Assembly (NCBI GenBank): GCA_029891385.1
Contig: CM057226.1
Location: forward strand, 12,393,225-12,457,224
Reading direction: 5' to 3'
From: Erythroxylum novogranatense
Lineage: Eukaryota > Streptophyta > Magnoliopsida > Malpighiales > Erythroxylaceae
DNA: 64,000 nucleotides
The position numbers and the translations under genes are program-made. Shown piece after piece: positions 13,600 to 25,446 of this stretch (within the stretch, counting starts at the first letter, position 1; every line of letters starts with the position of its first letter). The notes under the pieces are model-generated. The model was not told the origin of the DNA. It did not search any database and saw only the letters and a program-made list of their open reading frames with translations.

Positions 13600-14830
13600 A
13601 TGCCCGCATTCCTGACGATTGCATGTCACTCCCTCGGCATTGGCATGACCGCAAGCCTATCGATGAAGAAGCGATGGCACGATGAGGAGCGCGGGGTGAT
13701 CGAGAAAGAAGTACAGAAGTTGCTTGAAGCGGGGTTCATACGAGAAGTCAAATACCCCGAATGGCTCGCTAACGTGGTTCTAGTGAAAAAGAAGAACGAG
13801 AAATGGAGGATGTGTATAGACTTCACCGATCTGAACAAAGCATGTCCAAAAGACAGCTTCCCATTGCCGAAGATCGACCAGTTAGTAGATTCTACCTCGG
13901 GCATGAGCTGCTTTCTTCTTCGGACGCCTTCTCGGGCTATCATCAGATCCAGATGAGTCTAGAAGACGAAGAAAAGACCGCCTTCATAACCGACCAAGGC
14001 ACATACTGCTACCAGGTAATGCCCTTTGGCTTGAAGAACGCGGGGGCGACCTACCAACGGCTCATCATGGAGGTCTTTAAAAAACAGATCGGTCGGTCGG
14101 TCGAAGCATACGTAGATGATATGGTGGTCAAAAGTAAGACGGCCGCGGAGCATGTGGAAGATCTCAAGGAAGTCTTCCAGACCCTGAATAAATTTCGGAT
14201 GAAGCTAAACCCAGAAAAATGTGTGTTCGGGGTGGCATCCGGAAAATTCCTGGGGTTTATGATCACTCAGCGGGGAATCGAAGCTAATCCAGAAAAGATA
14301 AAGGCCATCATACAGATGCCTTCGCCACAATGTTTGAAGGATGTTCAGATATTGACCGGTCGGATAGTCTCGTTGAGCAGGTTCATTTCCAGATTGGGGG
14401 ATAAGTGCCTCCCATTTTTCAAAGTACTGAGGAAAGCGAATGTGACTCAATTAGATGGCCAGACGAGTGCGAACAAGCTTTCCAAAGACTTAAGCAATGC
14501 TTATCTAGCCCGCCTATCCTACAAAACCCGGTGAGCGAAGAGAACAGGTGTTATACTTGGCGGTTCCGAGGGTCGATCAACAGCAGTACTAATTCGGTCG
14601 GAGGGAATGAACAACACCCTATCTACTACGTTAGCAAAGTGTTAACCGGACCGGAAACACGATACACGCCTATAGAGAAGCTGGCTCTCTCCTTGATAAC
14701 AGCATGCTCGGAAGCTAAGGCCTTACTTCCAAAGTCACACCATCGAGGTATGGACCGACCAGCCCCTCGGCAAAGGCCTTCAAAAGCTCGAAACTTGAAT
14801 TGGCTAATTAAGTGGGCGAGAAGCGGGTGA
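13600..14830 (+). pseudogene. Tat reverse transcriptase and RNase H remnant
   Basis: The RT fingers are readable at 13600-13915 (KKKNEKWRMCIDFTDLNKAC, PKIDQLVDST). The frame then shifts near 13910 and continues at about 13913-14430 (SDAFSGYHQIQM, YCYQVMPFGLKNAGATYQR). The catalytic YVDDM lies at 14109-14123. A further shift leads to RNase H text (YVSKVLTGPETRYTPIEKLA) up to about 14830. The order is RT then RNase H, as in all Ty3/gypsy. At least two frameshifts make it non-functional. Confidence 0.85.
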
Positions 14831-14834
14831 ATTT

Positions 14835-15240
14835 GACATACAATACAAGCCCCACACAACTATTAAGGCACAGATACTGGCAGATTTCATCGCGGAGATG
14901 AGCCAACCAAGCTCGGAGGACGAGCAGTTCCCCGGCTGGAGCCTGTTTGTCGATGGGTCGTCCAATGCCGAGGGATGCGGAGTAGGAGTTGTACTGATCA
15001 GCCATACATGGAAGAAAAAAGTAAATCGCCCTCACTAGAATTCAAAGCCTCCAATAACGAGGCGTAATATGAGGCCTTGATAGCCGGCCTCCAACTCGCC
15101 AAGGAGATGGAAGTGAAGCACCTAAAGATATCTGATGATAGCCGGTGGTAGTCGGCCAAGTTACAAGGCAATCTGAGGCCAAGGGAACAACATGATCAAA
15201 TACCTAGAGTTAGTCAAGCGAGTGAGCAATTTGGACGATT
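14835..15240 (+). pseudogene. second (archaeal-type) RNase H remnant of the Tat element
   Basis: QILADFIAEM leads into SLFVDGSSNAEGCGVGVVL at about 14935-15000. After frame breaks come 'SNNEA', 'YEALIAGLQLAKEMEVKHLK' and 'EAKGNNMIKYLELVKRV'. This additional RNase H between the normal RNase H and integrase is diagnostic of Tat-lineage elements. Internal stops and a shift disable it. Confidence 0.75.
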
Positions 15241-16600
15241 CAATCAATGAATAGAAACGAGCTCGAATGCCAAGCGGATGCGCTCTCCAAAATGGCTTCC
15301 GATCGTGATGCCATAAACAATATTCTAGTCGAGCGACTAGATCGGCCTAGCATCCAGAAGGCCGAGGAAGTTCTCAATGTAAATACCGATCGACCGGGCT
15401 GGACAAAACCGATCATGCGGTACCTTTTGGAAGGAAGACAACCAGAAGACGCATCAGCAGCCAAGAAGTTAAGGATAAAGGCAGCCGAATACACGATTGT
15501 CAATGGCGCTCTATATAAGCGGTCTTACGACTGGCCACTCCTTCGATGCCTGAATGAAGAAGAAGCCGAGCAGGCAATGGCCGAAGTCCACGAAGGGATG
15601 TGCGGAAATCACGTGGGAGGCGAGCGGCGGCTCACCGGTTGATCGACAAGGCTCTTCTTGGCCGACGATGAGAAGAGGCTGTCGAGAGAAGGTCGACCGT
15701 CGCGAAGCCCGCCAGAGAAACAAAGAACTGTCTCACCAAATTAACCGAGAGGATGAAAATTGTAAGTCACCCTATCCCTTTCGCCCGATGGGGAATGGAT
15801 ATCTTGGGGCCTTTCCTCTCGGTCCCGGACAAAAGAAATTTTGATAGTGGCGATAGAATATTTCACTAAGTGGGTGGGCGAATCTATCGCTACAATCACC
15901 AGGGAAGGTTGAAAGCTTTGTAAAGAGAAATATACTTTGTCGCCGGGATGCCCTGGTGTTGGTTACGAGATAATGGTCGGCGATTCGACAACTACAAGTT
16001 TAGAGATTTCTGCGACCGACTAAAGATCGAGCTACGGTTGACTTTGTAGCCCATCCCCAAAGTAACGGTCTCGCGGAGAACACCAATAAGAAGATAATGA
16101 GCGCCCTCAAGAAGCGCCTGGACTACCGAAAGACACAGGTGGAAGAAATAGACGACGTATTGTGGGCATATAGAACCACACCGAACGGAGCCACAGGGGA
16201 GACCCCATTCAGAATGACCTTCGGGACTGAAGCCTTGGTTCCAGTAGAAGCAACATTACAATCGAGGGTGTCAGCTCACGAAGAAGAGCGAAATGATGAA
16301 GCCCGCAGAGCAGAGCTCGTTCTTCTTAGTGAGGACAGAGAAAGGGCAGCCGTTCGCTCAGAAGCTATCAGGCAAAAGGCGACTAAGTTTTATAACAGAA
16401 GGGTCAAGCCGAGCGATGTAAAGGTAGGTGGGTACGCCCTACTAAAAGTCGAGGCGGTGGAAAGCATCCAGAAAGCTTCGGACGGATGTGGGAAGGACCT
16501 GTCGAGTGGTTAAGCAAGTCGGGCATGGTTCTTACATCCTTAGCGATGAGAAAGGGAAGATTCTACCGAGGCCTTGGAACTCGCAGAATCTGAAGGCTTT
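15241..16600 (+). pseudogene. Tat integrase remnant
   Basis: The linker and zinc-binding region are readable at 15247-15642 (ADALSKMASDRD, CLNEEEAEQAMAEVHEGMCG). The catalytic core is broken at 15740-16090 (PFRPMGNGYLGAFPLGPG; EYFTKWVGE). Its end and the C-terminal domain read openly at 16097-16513 (VLWAYRTTPNGATGETPFRM, TFGTEALVPVE). Several stops and shifts separate these parts. Confidence 0.8.
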
Positions 16601-16790
16601 CTACCAATAGATAAGTTTTATTTTAGTTGATCTTTCCTTATTATCATTTTTGTATACATGTGGGTACCTTTTTCCGTCCGCCAGACGGGTTTTTAATATT
16701 GCGCGCCTCGTTATCATTAATAAAGGGTTACAAATTTCTTGGCAATTAAGAGTTAGATTGCACGAGGCCAAAAGTAGAAAGTCCAATCAA
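16601..16790 (+). other. spacer between Tat integrase and the tandem array
   Basis: An AT-richer segment follows integrase ('ataagttttattttagttg' and onward). No coding frame is seen. Confidence 0.5.
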
Positions 16791-17475
16791 TCATCGCCCG
16801 GCATTCTCGATAGATCGACTACGGTCGGTCGGGTCGTCGAGACGAGATCCTCGGGACCCTCGCCATCGCCATCGCTCGACATTCTCCATAGATCAACTAC
16901 GGTCGGTCGGGTCGCCGAGACGAGATCCTCGGGACCCTCGCCATCGCCATCGCTCGGCATTCTCCATAGATCGACTACGGTCGGTCGGGTCGCCGAGACA
17001 AGATCCTCGGGACCCTCGCCATTGCTCGATATGCCATCGCTCGACATTCTCCATAGATCGACTACGGTCAGTCGGGTCGCCGAGACAAGATCCTCGGGAC
17101 CCTCGCCATCGCTCGGCATTCTCCATAGATCGACTACGGTCGGTCGGGTCGCCGAGACAAGATCCTGGGACCTCGCCATTGCTCGGTATGCCATCGCTCG
17201 GCATTCTCCATAGATCGACTACGGTCGGTCGGGTCGCCGAGACAAGATCCTCGGGACCCTCGCCATTGCTCGGTATGCCATCGCTCGGTATTCTCCATAA
17301 ATCGACTCCGGTCGGTCGAGTGGCCGAGATAAGATCCTCGGGACCCTCGCCATTGCTCGGTATGCCATCGCTCGACATTCTTCATAAATCGACTACGGTC
17401 GGTCGGGTCGTCGAGACAAGATCCTTGGGACCCTCGCCATTGCTCGGTATCTCCATAGATCGACTGCGGTCGACC
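16791..17475 (+). repeat. tandem repeat array, eight units plus a partial one, inside the Tat element
   Basis: Units share a core of about 62 bases containing ATTCTCCATAGATCGACTAC, then GGTCGGTCGGGTCG, then CGAGAC.AGATCCTCGGGACC. Spacing between units varies (about 78, 78, 87, 72, 85, 87, 87, 75 bases) because the linker 'catcgccatcgctcg' or 'cattgctcggtatgccatcgctcg' changes. The ninth unit breaks off near 17475. The array lies between integrase and the antisense frame. Tat elements are known to carry such arrays in their 3' region, and some have seeded satellite DNA. The long open frames across it, on both strands, are a by-product of the repeat. Confidence 0.92.
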
Positions 17476-17584
17476 AGTTCGAAGCCGGTCGACTACGAGC
17501 AACTTCAAAACTCCATATATCTAAGGTAAAGAGCATAAATACGGGAAAAGACAACAAATGAAGCAAACGTAAAGTCCATTGATT

Positions 17585-17921
17585 TTAATTAGCCCTGGTC
17601 ACAAGCCCGACCAGGTGAGCACTACAATTGGGGAGAAGGGGGCTATGAACAGCCGAAGGAGAAGGAGAAGGAGAATACCCAGGGGAATACCCGGGGGAAA
17701 CCTCGAGAGCGGGAGGAAAAGACGAGGTAGAAGCGGGAACCAAGGGAGCAGCAGGAGAAACATCTTCATAAAGCCCTTCCTCCCCGGAGATCGTCACAAT
17801 GGGGGTAGTAGGACCCGGGGAAATGACCGAAGGAACATCATGAGGGAGCTCTTCCTCTTCAGAGTTGAGATCTAGCCTCCCATCCGGAACATCGACCGGT
17901 TCCCCCACGACTTTCTTTGTG
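17585..17921 (-). pseudogene. antisense ORF of the Tat element, 3' part
   Basis: A minus-strand frame runs from the inner copia insertion to a stop near 17585. It is acidic, then rich in Ser/Pro (DLNSEEEELPHDVPSV; SPGYSPGYSPSPSPSA). Across the insertion it plausibly continues the frame at 27533-27652, since the TSD ATCCC lies in both flanks. Tat elements such as Grande and Retand are known to carry extra antisense reading frames between integrase and the 3' LTR. The function of the protein is unknown. Confidence 0.55.
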
Positions 17922-17926
17922 ATCCC
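17922..17926. repeat. TSD (ATCCC), left flank of the inner copia element
   Basis: ATCCC is repeated at 27528-27532 on the other side of the element. Confidence 0.9.
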
Positions 17927-20040
17927 TGTAGGAAAATCCTGGGGTGTCCATCACATGGACACAGTGCGGAAAACAAAACTTTTTTGTTCTGGGAAGTTCC
18001 TGAAAGCCAAGATCCATGTGTAAGTATAATCAGTCAAACCATAACGACCAAAGGAGACCGTCTCTAACGATATCCACGCAGAGGTCGGAAACCTAACCGG
18101 GACAAACCCTTTGACCCGGGAATAGCTAGACTAAGAAAAAGACTGCTAGATCTCACCTTAGCCTTGGAGAGCAAGCGATTAAACCTTGGTGAAGCACCTT
18201 GGAGATGAGAAGAGAGTGGAGAGGAACCTTGAAAATCAAATTTTCAAACCTAAACCATGAAGTTTCGGTTCTTCCTCTCAAAAGCCACGACCCTTCTCTT
18301 GCTTCCTTTTCTGATTTTTCTTCTCATTAGCCTTTTAACATAATTAAAAGACTAACTAATGGCTTGGTGGAGGGTCTCCCACGTGGGAGACTCTTAAGCC
18401 ATTAGAAAAAGCAAGTTAATCATCATCTTTGACTTTTCAACACTTTATCTTCTCCCATAAGCTTTAGCCAACGAATTCCTTCTCTTAAGGCTTCTAATAT
18501 GTTCCTTTAACTCATTAAAGGGCATATAAAAAGCTTGAATGGGAGAGCCCCACGTTGGTGGGTGATAAAGCCATTGAAAAAGTGGTTTAATGATGAAGTT
18601 TGACTTTTCAAACTTCATCTCCTCCCATTAGGTAATGACACATGTCCATATATATTAATTAATTAATCTAATTAACTAATTGATATATATAGTTGTTGAA
18701 GTGGTCGGTCACACCTGAATTCGGTCCCTACTAAATTGCCAAGCCTGCGTGGCGTAAAAAATCGCCGGAGACCCTTTTCAAAGAATGTCGATGTCGCGAT
18801 CACGTCGGGACATATCCCAATCTCATCGGGATCCATTTAATCCTATTCTTTCTCCAAATATTGGATCATTATCCAAAACTATTTTCTGATTTCGAGTCAC
18901 TCTTACGTCGTGTGACCTATTAGGTTCCGGTTATATTGGCCACTTAGATTAACACTTAATCTAAGCAAGTCGTAATGGCGCTCAAAGAACACATCACGAT
19001 TAATCGACGGAAAGTAATTGGTTTGACTAATGAACCCGAGCTCATTAGGAACGGATAATTAACCTTTCCATGTAACAATTCTGCGTGCGATTTGTCCTTT
19101 CACCATCCTATACCCCACTTGGTTATGAGTATGGTCCATGATCAACTCTCACTAGATCGAGTCTAGCCAGTGATATCGGGTCTCGTCCGGACTCATTACT
19201 TTATATGTCCATGAAGACCCTCTTCATGACACGGTGTGCTCCGTGCGCGAGACTTCAGTAATGATCCCGACAAGAAGTTATGGGTATCTCTTCGCTATTA
19301 GGAAGTGGTGAATCCTTTATTGGTTACTCAATTACCTTGAATACCTCAAATGCACTCCAAGCACCACCCTATGAGCGACCTCCGGAAGGCAACAAGGAAT
19401 GGAGTCAAAGACGTAATCAAGATTCAAGATATCCTCGAGAGTCTCAAGTCTAAGGATCTTTGCACCATCTTATGATGAGATTATCACCGACATTATAATA
19501 GAATACCCATATAATGATCTCGTGGCAGGTCATCCAATGTCTTACTACCACTAGTAAGCCACACGTCAAATCTAAATATCTCAATATTTACAGTTTCGAG
19601 ATCCACCTTGATCCAATCGAGGAATATGACATGTGCTAGTCTATCCGGATTAATGTTGTCGGTCTCGTTAATCCTACGACTAGGGATAATTTAGATCTTG
19701 ACATAATTGCACATGATAGGAATCTCGGTAGTATGATCACATCATAATTTCCTTCACGCTATGTCATATATCATGGACTTCATTAATTTGATTAAAGATC
19801 AACATCAATTCATAACAAAATGAACATCAAATAAATGAAATATGCTTGCTTTATTTATTCATAAAGTGCATACATGACTATGAACAAATGCGTTAAAGGG
19901 ATTGCCTTTGAAGCACTACTCTAACAATCTTATGGTGCTTGACATACATAAGTCGACTTACACCGGTAAACAAGGCGACTTATCGATCGCAAAAGAAGCA
20001 TAAGTCGACTTACGGATGGTGCAAGTCGACTTACACCTCA
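17927..20040 (-). repeat. 3' LTR of the inner copia element (2114 bp)
   Basis: It is homologous to 25447-27527 over its whole length with very many one- to four-base indels. Three copies of the palindrome AAGTCGACTT plus one AAGGCGACTT variant lie at 19948-20033, which is the U3 start on the minus strand. No gene is seen in it. Confidence 0.9.
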
Positions 20041-20052
20041 AATCTCCCACTG
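20041..20052 (-). other. polypurine tract of the inner copia element
   Basis: On the minus strand CAGTGGGAGATT directly precedes the LTR, as the plus-strand priming purine tract should. Confidence 0.65.
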
Positions 20053-20159
20053 ACCTAAAGCCAATTGCCTTGGTATCTAATACCATAAGCGAGTACATGA
20101 GAATCAAAATTCTTCCGTGATAATGGCTTTGTCAGCGGATCAACAATAATCTCGCTGTG

Positions 20160-20620
20160 GGAATTCTCTATCGTGACATCACCCGCAGAATGATCTCCGA
20201 ATCGATGATATCGGTAGATACGTGTTTGGATCGTTGATGTGACCTTGGTTCTTTCGCTGCAATAATAGCTCCATTGTTGTCACAATACAATTGTATGGGC
20301 CCATCACGGTGGGAACTACACCAAGTTCGATAATGAACTTCGATCCAAACCGCCTTTCTTTGCATCCGATGCCGCAATGTACTCGCCTCGATCGTTGAAT
20401 CGTGATCGTCTCTTCTTGGAACTCTTCCAACCGATATTCCTCCATTCGGTGAAAGCGTAACTGATTGGGACTCGAGTCGCCCTTATCGATTGAAAATCGG
20501 CATCAGATGCTCGCCACTGAGATTTCCATCTCCATATATCAAAAACATCCTTAGTTCTTCGCAAGTACTTTAGGATATTCTTGATGACCACCCGATGACC
20601 CTCACCGGGATCCGATTGGT
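20160..20620 (-). pseudogene. inner copia RNase H remnant
   Basis: Minus-strand fragments in shifting frames read IKNILKYLRRTKDVF, GEYIAASDA.K and LYCDNNGAIIAAKEPRSHQR. These are the end of RT and the RNase H of Ty1/copia elements. Several indels separate them. Confidence 0.8.
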
Positions 20621-20879
20621 ATCTGCTTGTAACACTTAGAGCATATGATACATCGGTCTCGACATAGCATTCGTATGATAGATCCTATCGCAGATGCATA
20701 CGGATCATATTCATGCGCATCCTTTCATCTGTGTCTTAGGACACATAGACTTGAGCGATATCCCATGAGACATGGGAAGATACCTCTATTGGATTGCTCC
20801 ATGCTAAACCTCTTTAGCATCTTGTTTATGTCGTTATTTGTGAAAGACCAAGCAACCTCTTGATCTATCTCTATAAATC

Positions 20880-21520
20880 TTTATCCCAAGGATATAAGTT
20901 GCTTCTCCAAGGTCTTTCATGGCAAATTGTTTCGACAACCAAATTTTCTTGATTGCAACATTGAGACATCATTTCCTAGTAACAATATGTCATCTACATA
21001 TAACACAAGGAATACGATCATAGTTCCATTAACCTTCTTATATACACATAATGTTCATCGAATTTTGTGAGAAACCAAACTCTTTGATTGTCTCATCAAA
21101 GCGGATATTCCAACTCCGGATACTTGCTTTAATCCATAAATGGATTTACGAAGCTTCATACCTTTTCGCCATCATAGGAGATGAAGCCTCGGGTTGTGTC
21201 ATATACACATCCTCGATCGATTTCCATTCGGAAAGCTGTCTTCACATCCATTTTCCATATCTCATAATCATAATGGAGGCGATGGCTAGGAGTATCCTAA
21301 TGGATTTAAGCATTGCTCTTGGATGAAAGTCTCGTCATAGTCAACTCCTTGTCTTTGACGAAAGCCTTTAGCCACAAGCCTTGCTTTATAGGTAATCACA
21401 TTACCATCCATATCGGTTTCTTCTTGAAAACCCATTTGCACCCTATAGGTTTTATCCTTCGGTGCATCAACCAAACTCCATACTTGGTTTTCGTACATGG
21501 AATCCATTTGATTTCATAGA
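20880..21520 (-). pseudogene. inner copia reverse transcriptase remnant
   Basis: The RT start is readable at 21286-21507 (MDSMYENQVWSLVDAPKDK, YKARLVAKGFRQRQGVDYDE). The catalytic motif is readable as LVLYVDDILLLGND near 20965-21008. Text between and after is broken. This is the Ty1/copia RT with its YVDD box. Confidence 0.8.
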
Positions 21521-21879
21521 CGAAGCCATTTTTCGCATCAACTCTTGTAACCTCTTCATGGGTGGTAGGCTCATCATCCTCTATGAAAGTAACACGTCAT
21601 TCTGTTCACTCACGAAATCCATATCTCTCGGGAGCAGGCGTATCCTACTTGACCTACTAATTACATGTGTAGTAGAAGGTTGAATATTACCTCATCGTAT
21701 GAGTTATAGTTTGAGTTCGAGCGATTGATCTGCGTCTGTCCAGAGCATCTTGAACTTCTTCAAGCTCAATTTTGCTCCCACCGTCTTCTTGTAAAAGAAA
21801 CTCTTTTCTAAAAAGACAGCATGCATGAAACAAACACCTTTTGTCCTCAAAGAAGGTAGAATTGATATCATCTTGTTTC

Positions 21880-22760
21880 TTTAGGATATCCTACGAGCAT
21901 GTACACATCCGACTTTGCTTCAAGCTTATCGACTTTGTCCGCTTCACACAAGCAGGACAACCCCAAACTTTCAAATAAGAAAGATAAGGTTTCTTGTTAG
22001 TCCACATCTCGTATGGAGTAACATCAATTGTCTTTGATGGAACTACATTTAACAAGTAAGCAAATTGTCTCGAAGCATACCCCAAAAGGATTTTGGTAGC
22101 GCAAAGCCCATCATAGATCGAACCATGTCCAGTGAGGTTCGATTTCTCCTTCTCGCCACACCATTGTCTTTGTGGTGTGTAAGGTGGAGTCCATCTGAGA
22201 TAAAATCCCATTATCTCGAGATAATCCAAAACTCTTGGTGTAAGTATTCGCCACCACGATCAGATCGTAATGTCTTAATACTTTTCCCAAGTTGTTTTTC
22301 TACTTCATTTCTGAATTGTTTGAACTTTTCAAATGCTTCAGATTTGTATCTAATCAGATACAGATACCTATATCGAGAATAATCATCGATAAAGGTAATG
22401 AAGTAACGATTACCACTTCTGGCATGGATGGACATCGGACCACATACATCTGAATGTATTAGGTCTAATAATCCAGTCACTCGTTCACTCTTTCCTTTAG
22501 AAGGTAACTTAGTCATCTTGCCTAACAAACAAGATTCACATGTGTCATATGATTCATAATCAAATGACCCTAAATATCCACTCTTATGGAGCTTAGCGAT
22601 GCGTCTCTCATTTATGTGGCCAAGGCGACAATGCCATAAGTAAGTTGATTTTAAATTATCTCTTTTATGTCTTTTCTTGTCATTGACATTCAAAATTGGA
22701 TGTGACATATCTAATATGTAAATTCCATTGCATAATGTACCAGTACCATAGAGCATTCCA
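21880..22760 (-). pseudogene. inner copia integrase remnant
   Basis: At 22211-22756 the pre-integrase zinc region (LWHCRLGHINERRIAKLH, CESCLLGKMTKLP) leads into the catalytic core (LIHSDVCGPM with the first Asp; LRSDRGGEYL with the second). The frame then shifts and continues at 21891-22229 (VPSKTIDVTPYEMWTNKKP; YLKVWGCPA). This is a Ty1/copia integrase, frameshifted in the region of the third catalytic residue. Confidence 0.85.
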
Positions 22761-22959
22761 TTTAAACTAATAGAACAATCATTGCTCCCAAAAGTTACAT
22801 GAAAACCATTTATTTAAACAAGAAAGCAGATAATATGTTCTTTGTTAAAACCGATAAAATAACAATCATCCAAATTGAATACAAGCCCACCGAGGAGTGT
22901 CAAAACATAAGTCCCTACGGCTAATGCAGCAACTTTTGCTCCATTACCAACACGTGAGT

Positions 22960-23400
22960 CCATATCTCCTTAATGAGTCAGCCATCGTCCCTCGAGGCCC
23001 GCGATATCATTACATATGTGTGAGCCACAACCGGTATCTAATACCCATATGTTGTCATCGAAGCGAGATTAACCTCAACGACAAACATATTCGAAGAAGT
23101 CGAGGCATCGATGCCTTCTTCGCTTCGGAGACTCAGGATAGACTTTCTGCTTTGCCTCCAGGTGGCGGTCTTGCCACAATGGAAGCGAGTTCCTTTTGGG
23201 CGAGAGCTTTGGTTTTCTTTTGGTCGTTCTTCCTACTTTCGATCTCTATCGAAAACATCAAGAAGTGGATCAGGAAGTGGAACATTGCCTAGTTCCTCAG
23301 ATCTGAGAGCAATTCTCAGATCATTAAGCTAATCAAGAAAATTAAGTCCAGATAATTTGTTCGAGTCCTTTAGTGAGCACAAGTTCACACTGGAAGACAT
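22960..23400 (-). pseudogene. inner copia gag (internally deleted) and protease remnant
   Basis: An ATG at 23400 (minus) starts MSSSVNLCSLKDSNKLSGLN, the usual copia gag N-terminus; a TAG stands where a Trp is usual. Only some 40 codons later the frame reaches a zinc-knuckle relic (FHCGKTATW, near 23170-23185). The protease motif DTGCGSHIC follows near 23030. A normal gag has about 200 more residues between, so most of it has been deleted. Confidence 0.65.
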
Positions 23401-25432
23401 CTTCAAACAACCTAACCATTGAGAGAGAGAAAGACTGTTAGAATAGACTTAAATGCAGGATTTAAGTTAAATGCATGATCCTAAGGACTTAAATGACATG
23501 CATCTGAGCCCTACTAGTTTCATAGAATCCATAACCCTCATTATGAATCCAAGAAACAAAGTGACAAAATGTCTAGTGGGTCGATATCAAGCATTGCTAA
23601 GAATGACCTTGGGTTTGCCCAACAAGCCACTTCTTAGGTCAATCGGTAGGTATCAGTCATACCAATTGCATCATCGATAACCGACATTAAGAATGACCTT
23701 GAGGTTAGCTCAACAAGCCACCTTATGTCTCGGGAGGTATCAGACATACCAATTACATCTTAGACACAACTATCGATTAGTGTTATCAGCGGTTGATGTG
23801 TGCACAAACATTGGGTTATCAACACTTGATGCTGCGTACATCGATGTACACTACCCAACTTCGCCTCTGTCACGTTGACCTCGAGGTTAGCTCAACAAAT
23901 CAACGCTTCTAGGAAAACCGACCCATTAATCCGAAAATCTTATTTTCATGGTTCGAACATATTCAGATAGAGTGAGCTTGAGGTTAGCTCAACAACCCAA
24001 CCCTGAAGAACTACGGTTCTTACCATATTAATGGAAGGCGTTAGTTTTCATATAATACTTGAGGATTTGAACTCTAGACTCCAAGTGAAGGATTATAATA
24101 CCATGACTCTATGGAGTAATTTAGGCATCGCATCAATCACATTGAATTTATCTGAAAATCATCCATCATCCCGCCAGGCATGATATAAGTCGACTTATCC
24201 AATGCAAGTCGACTTATGTTGTTACATACGCATAAGTCGCCTTGATCAATATCAAGTCGACTTACGCGACTCTTGCACATGTAAGTCGCCTTATCCAACT
24301 CGAACAAGTTGGCTTACACAAGGAAAATTGCTATCTAGTGGCTAATTCTCAATCCAAGCATTCCCAATTCACAACACCAATATAACAAGTATATAATCCT
24401 TTATATTAATGTGGTAATGAAACATTTTCATTAAATCATGCATGCCATATAGTCAAACTATATAAGAAAAACTTGAAACCGATTAATCCACTATTAATCA
24501 CTAGATTTCCACATAATTTTAAGAGCATCAAATAATCATGCTAAGTATCTCTAGGTAGGCTACACGTTATCAAGATTACTCCGGCACTTGTCACAAAAAT
24601 TGCGACGGCCAAAATAACCAAGATAACGAAATAATCTAACGAGACGCTAAAGTGACCTATTCGACATCCAAAAATTATTGGAAACCCAATTTCAAGAATC
24701 TCATTTTGGGATGCATGCCACATCAATATAACACATTTTTAATCACTATAAAAATGATTCGAGGCATTGGAACCGAAAATAAAACAAGCAATCATTTCAA
24801 ACAAAACAGCCCCAGCATGTTTCTCAAAACTGCCAAGCTCTGCCTTTTGCTCACAATGATCATTGAAACAATTTCAATAAATGCTGAGAAAATTACAGAG
24901 GTTAAAACATATTCCTAACATGCTCCATGAATTTTTCCAGGATTTATTTCCCACAAAAACTCATTGAACCTCAGAAATCTAGCCGAACCAGAATCTGTGT
25001 TTTTCAACACAGACATTCCCAGAAGCATACAAGAAATTCGGAAAGAAATAGTAAATCACCTTGAAAACATTTTTCCATCCACAGAGACATTCAAAAACAT
25101 CTTAGGGACATGTCGGTGAAAACCAATCCGAAAAACAATTTTTCTAGAATTTATTCTCGAATTTACAAGCATACCTGTTTCAGAAACGTTCAACAAGACA
25201 GCATCCGAAACTTGAGGGAATTAAATAGAAAAAACATATCAAACGACATCGATAAATTTTTTCCTTTTATAGACACATTCAGCAACATCTTATGAGCAGG
25301 TCTATGCAAGAAAATTTCGAAAACCCTAATTCTGGACAGAATTCGAAATATACATAGGCAGCATCCTACACAGCTCAATTCACAAAGGAACTCCGACCTA
25401 GTTATCATTTTAACTGTTTATACAACACAAGT
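23401..25432 (-). other. long leader of the inner copia element with short repeats
   Basis: About 2 kb lies between the primer site and gag, with no coding frame. It contains four copies of a GAGGTTAGCTCAACAA-type motif (near 23611, 23700, 23881, 23977) and a cluster of AAGTCGACTT palindromes and AAGTCGCCTT variants at 24186-24318. Confidence 0.6.
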
Positions 25433-25445
25433 GGCTCTGATACCA
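25433..25445 (-). other. tRNA-iMet-type primer binding site, inner copia element
   Basis: On the minus strand TGGTATCAGAGCC stands one base after the LTR end (TCTACA). It is complementary to the 3' end of initiator tRNA-Met, the usual primer of Ty1/copia elements. Confidence 0.92.
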
Positions 25446-25446
25446 C

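Noticed and set aside
16650..17529. Long open frames on both strands over 16.65-17.53 kb, and a CRISPR-like look
   Set aside because: They result from the tandem array, whose repeat lacks stops in several frames. Repeats are direct, ~62-base core with variable linkers in a plant retrotransposon; this is not CRISPR.
22897..23680. Plus-strand open frames over 22.9-23.7 kb
   Set aside because: They are on the opposite strand of copia gag/protease and its leader, and have no domain.
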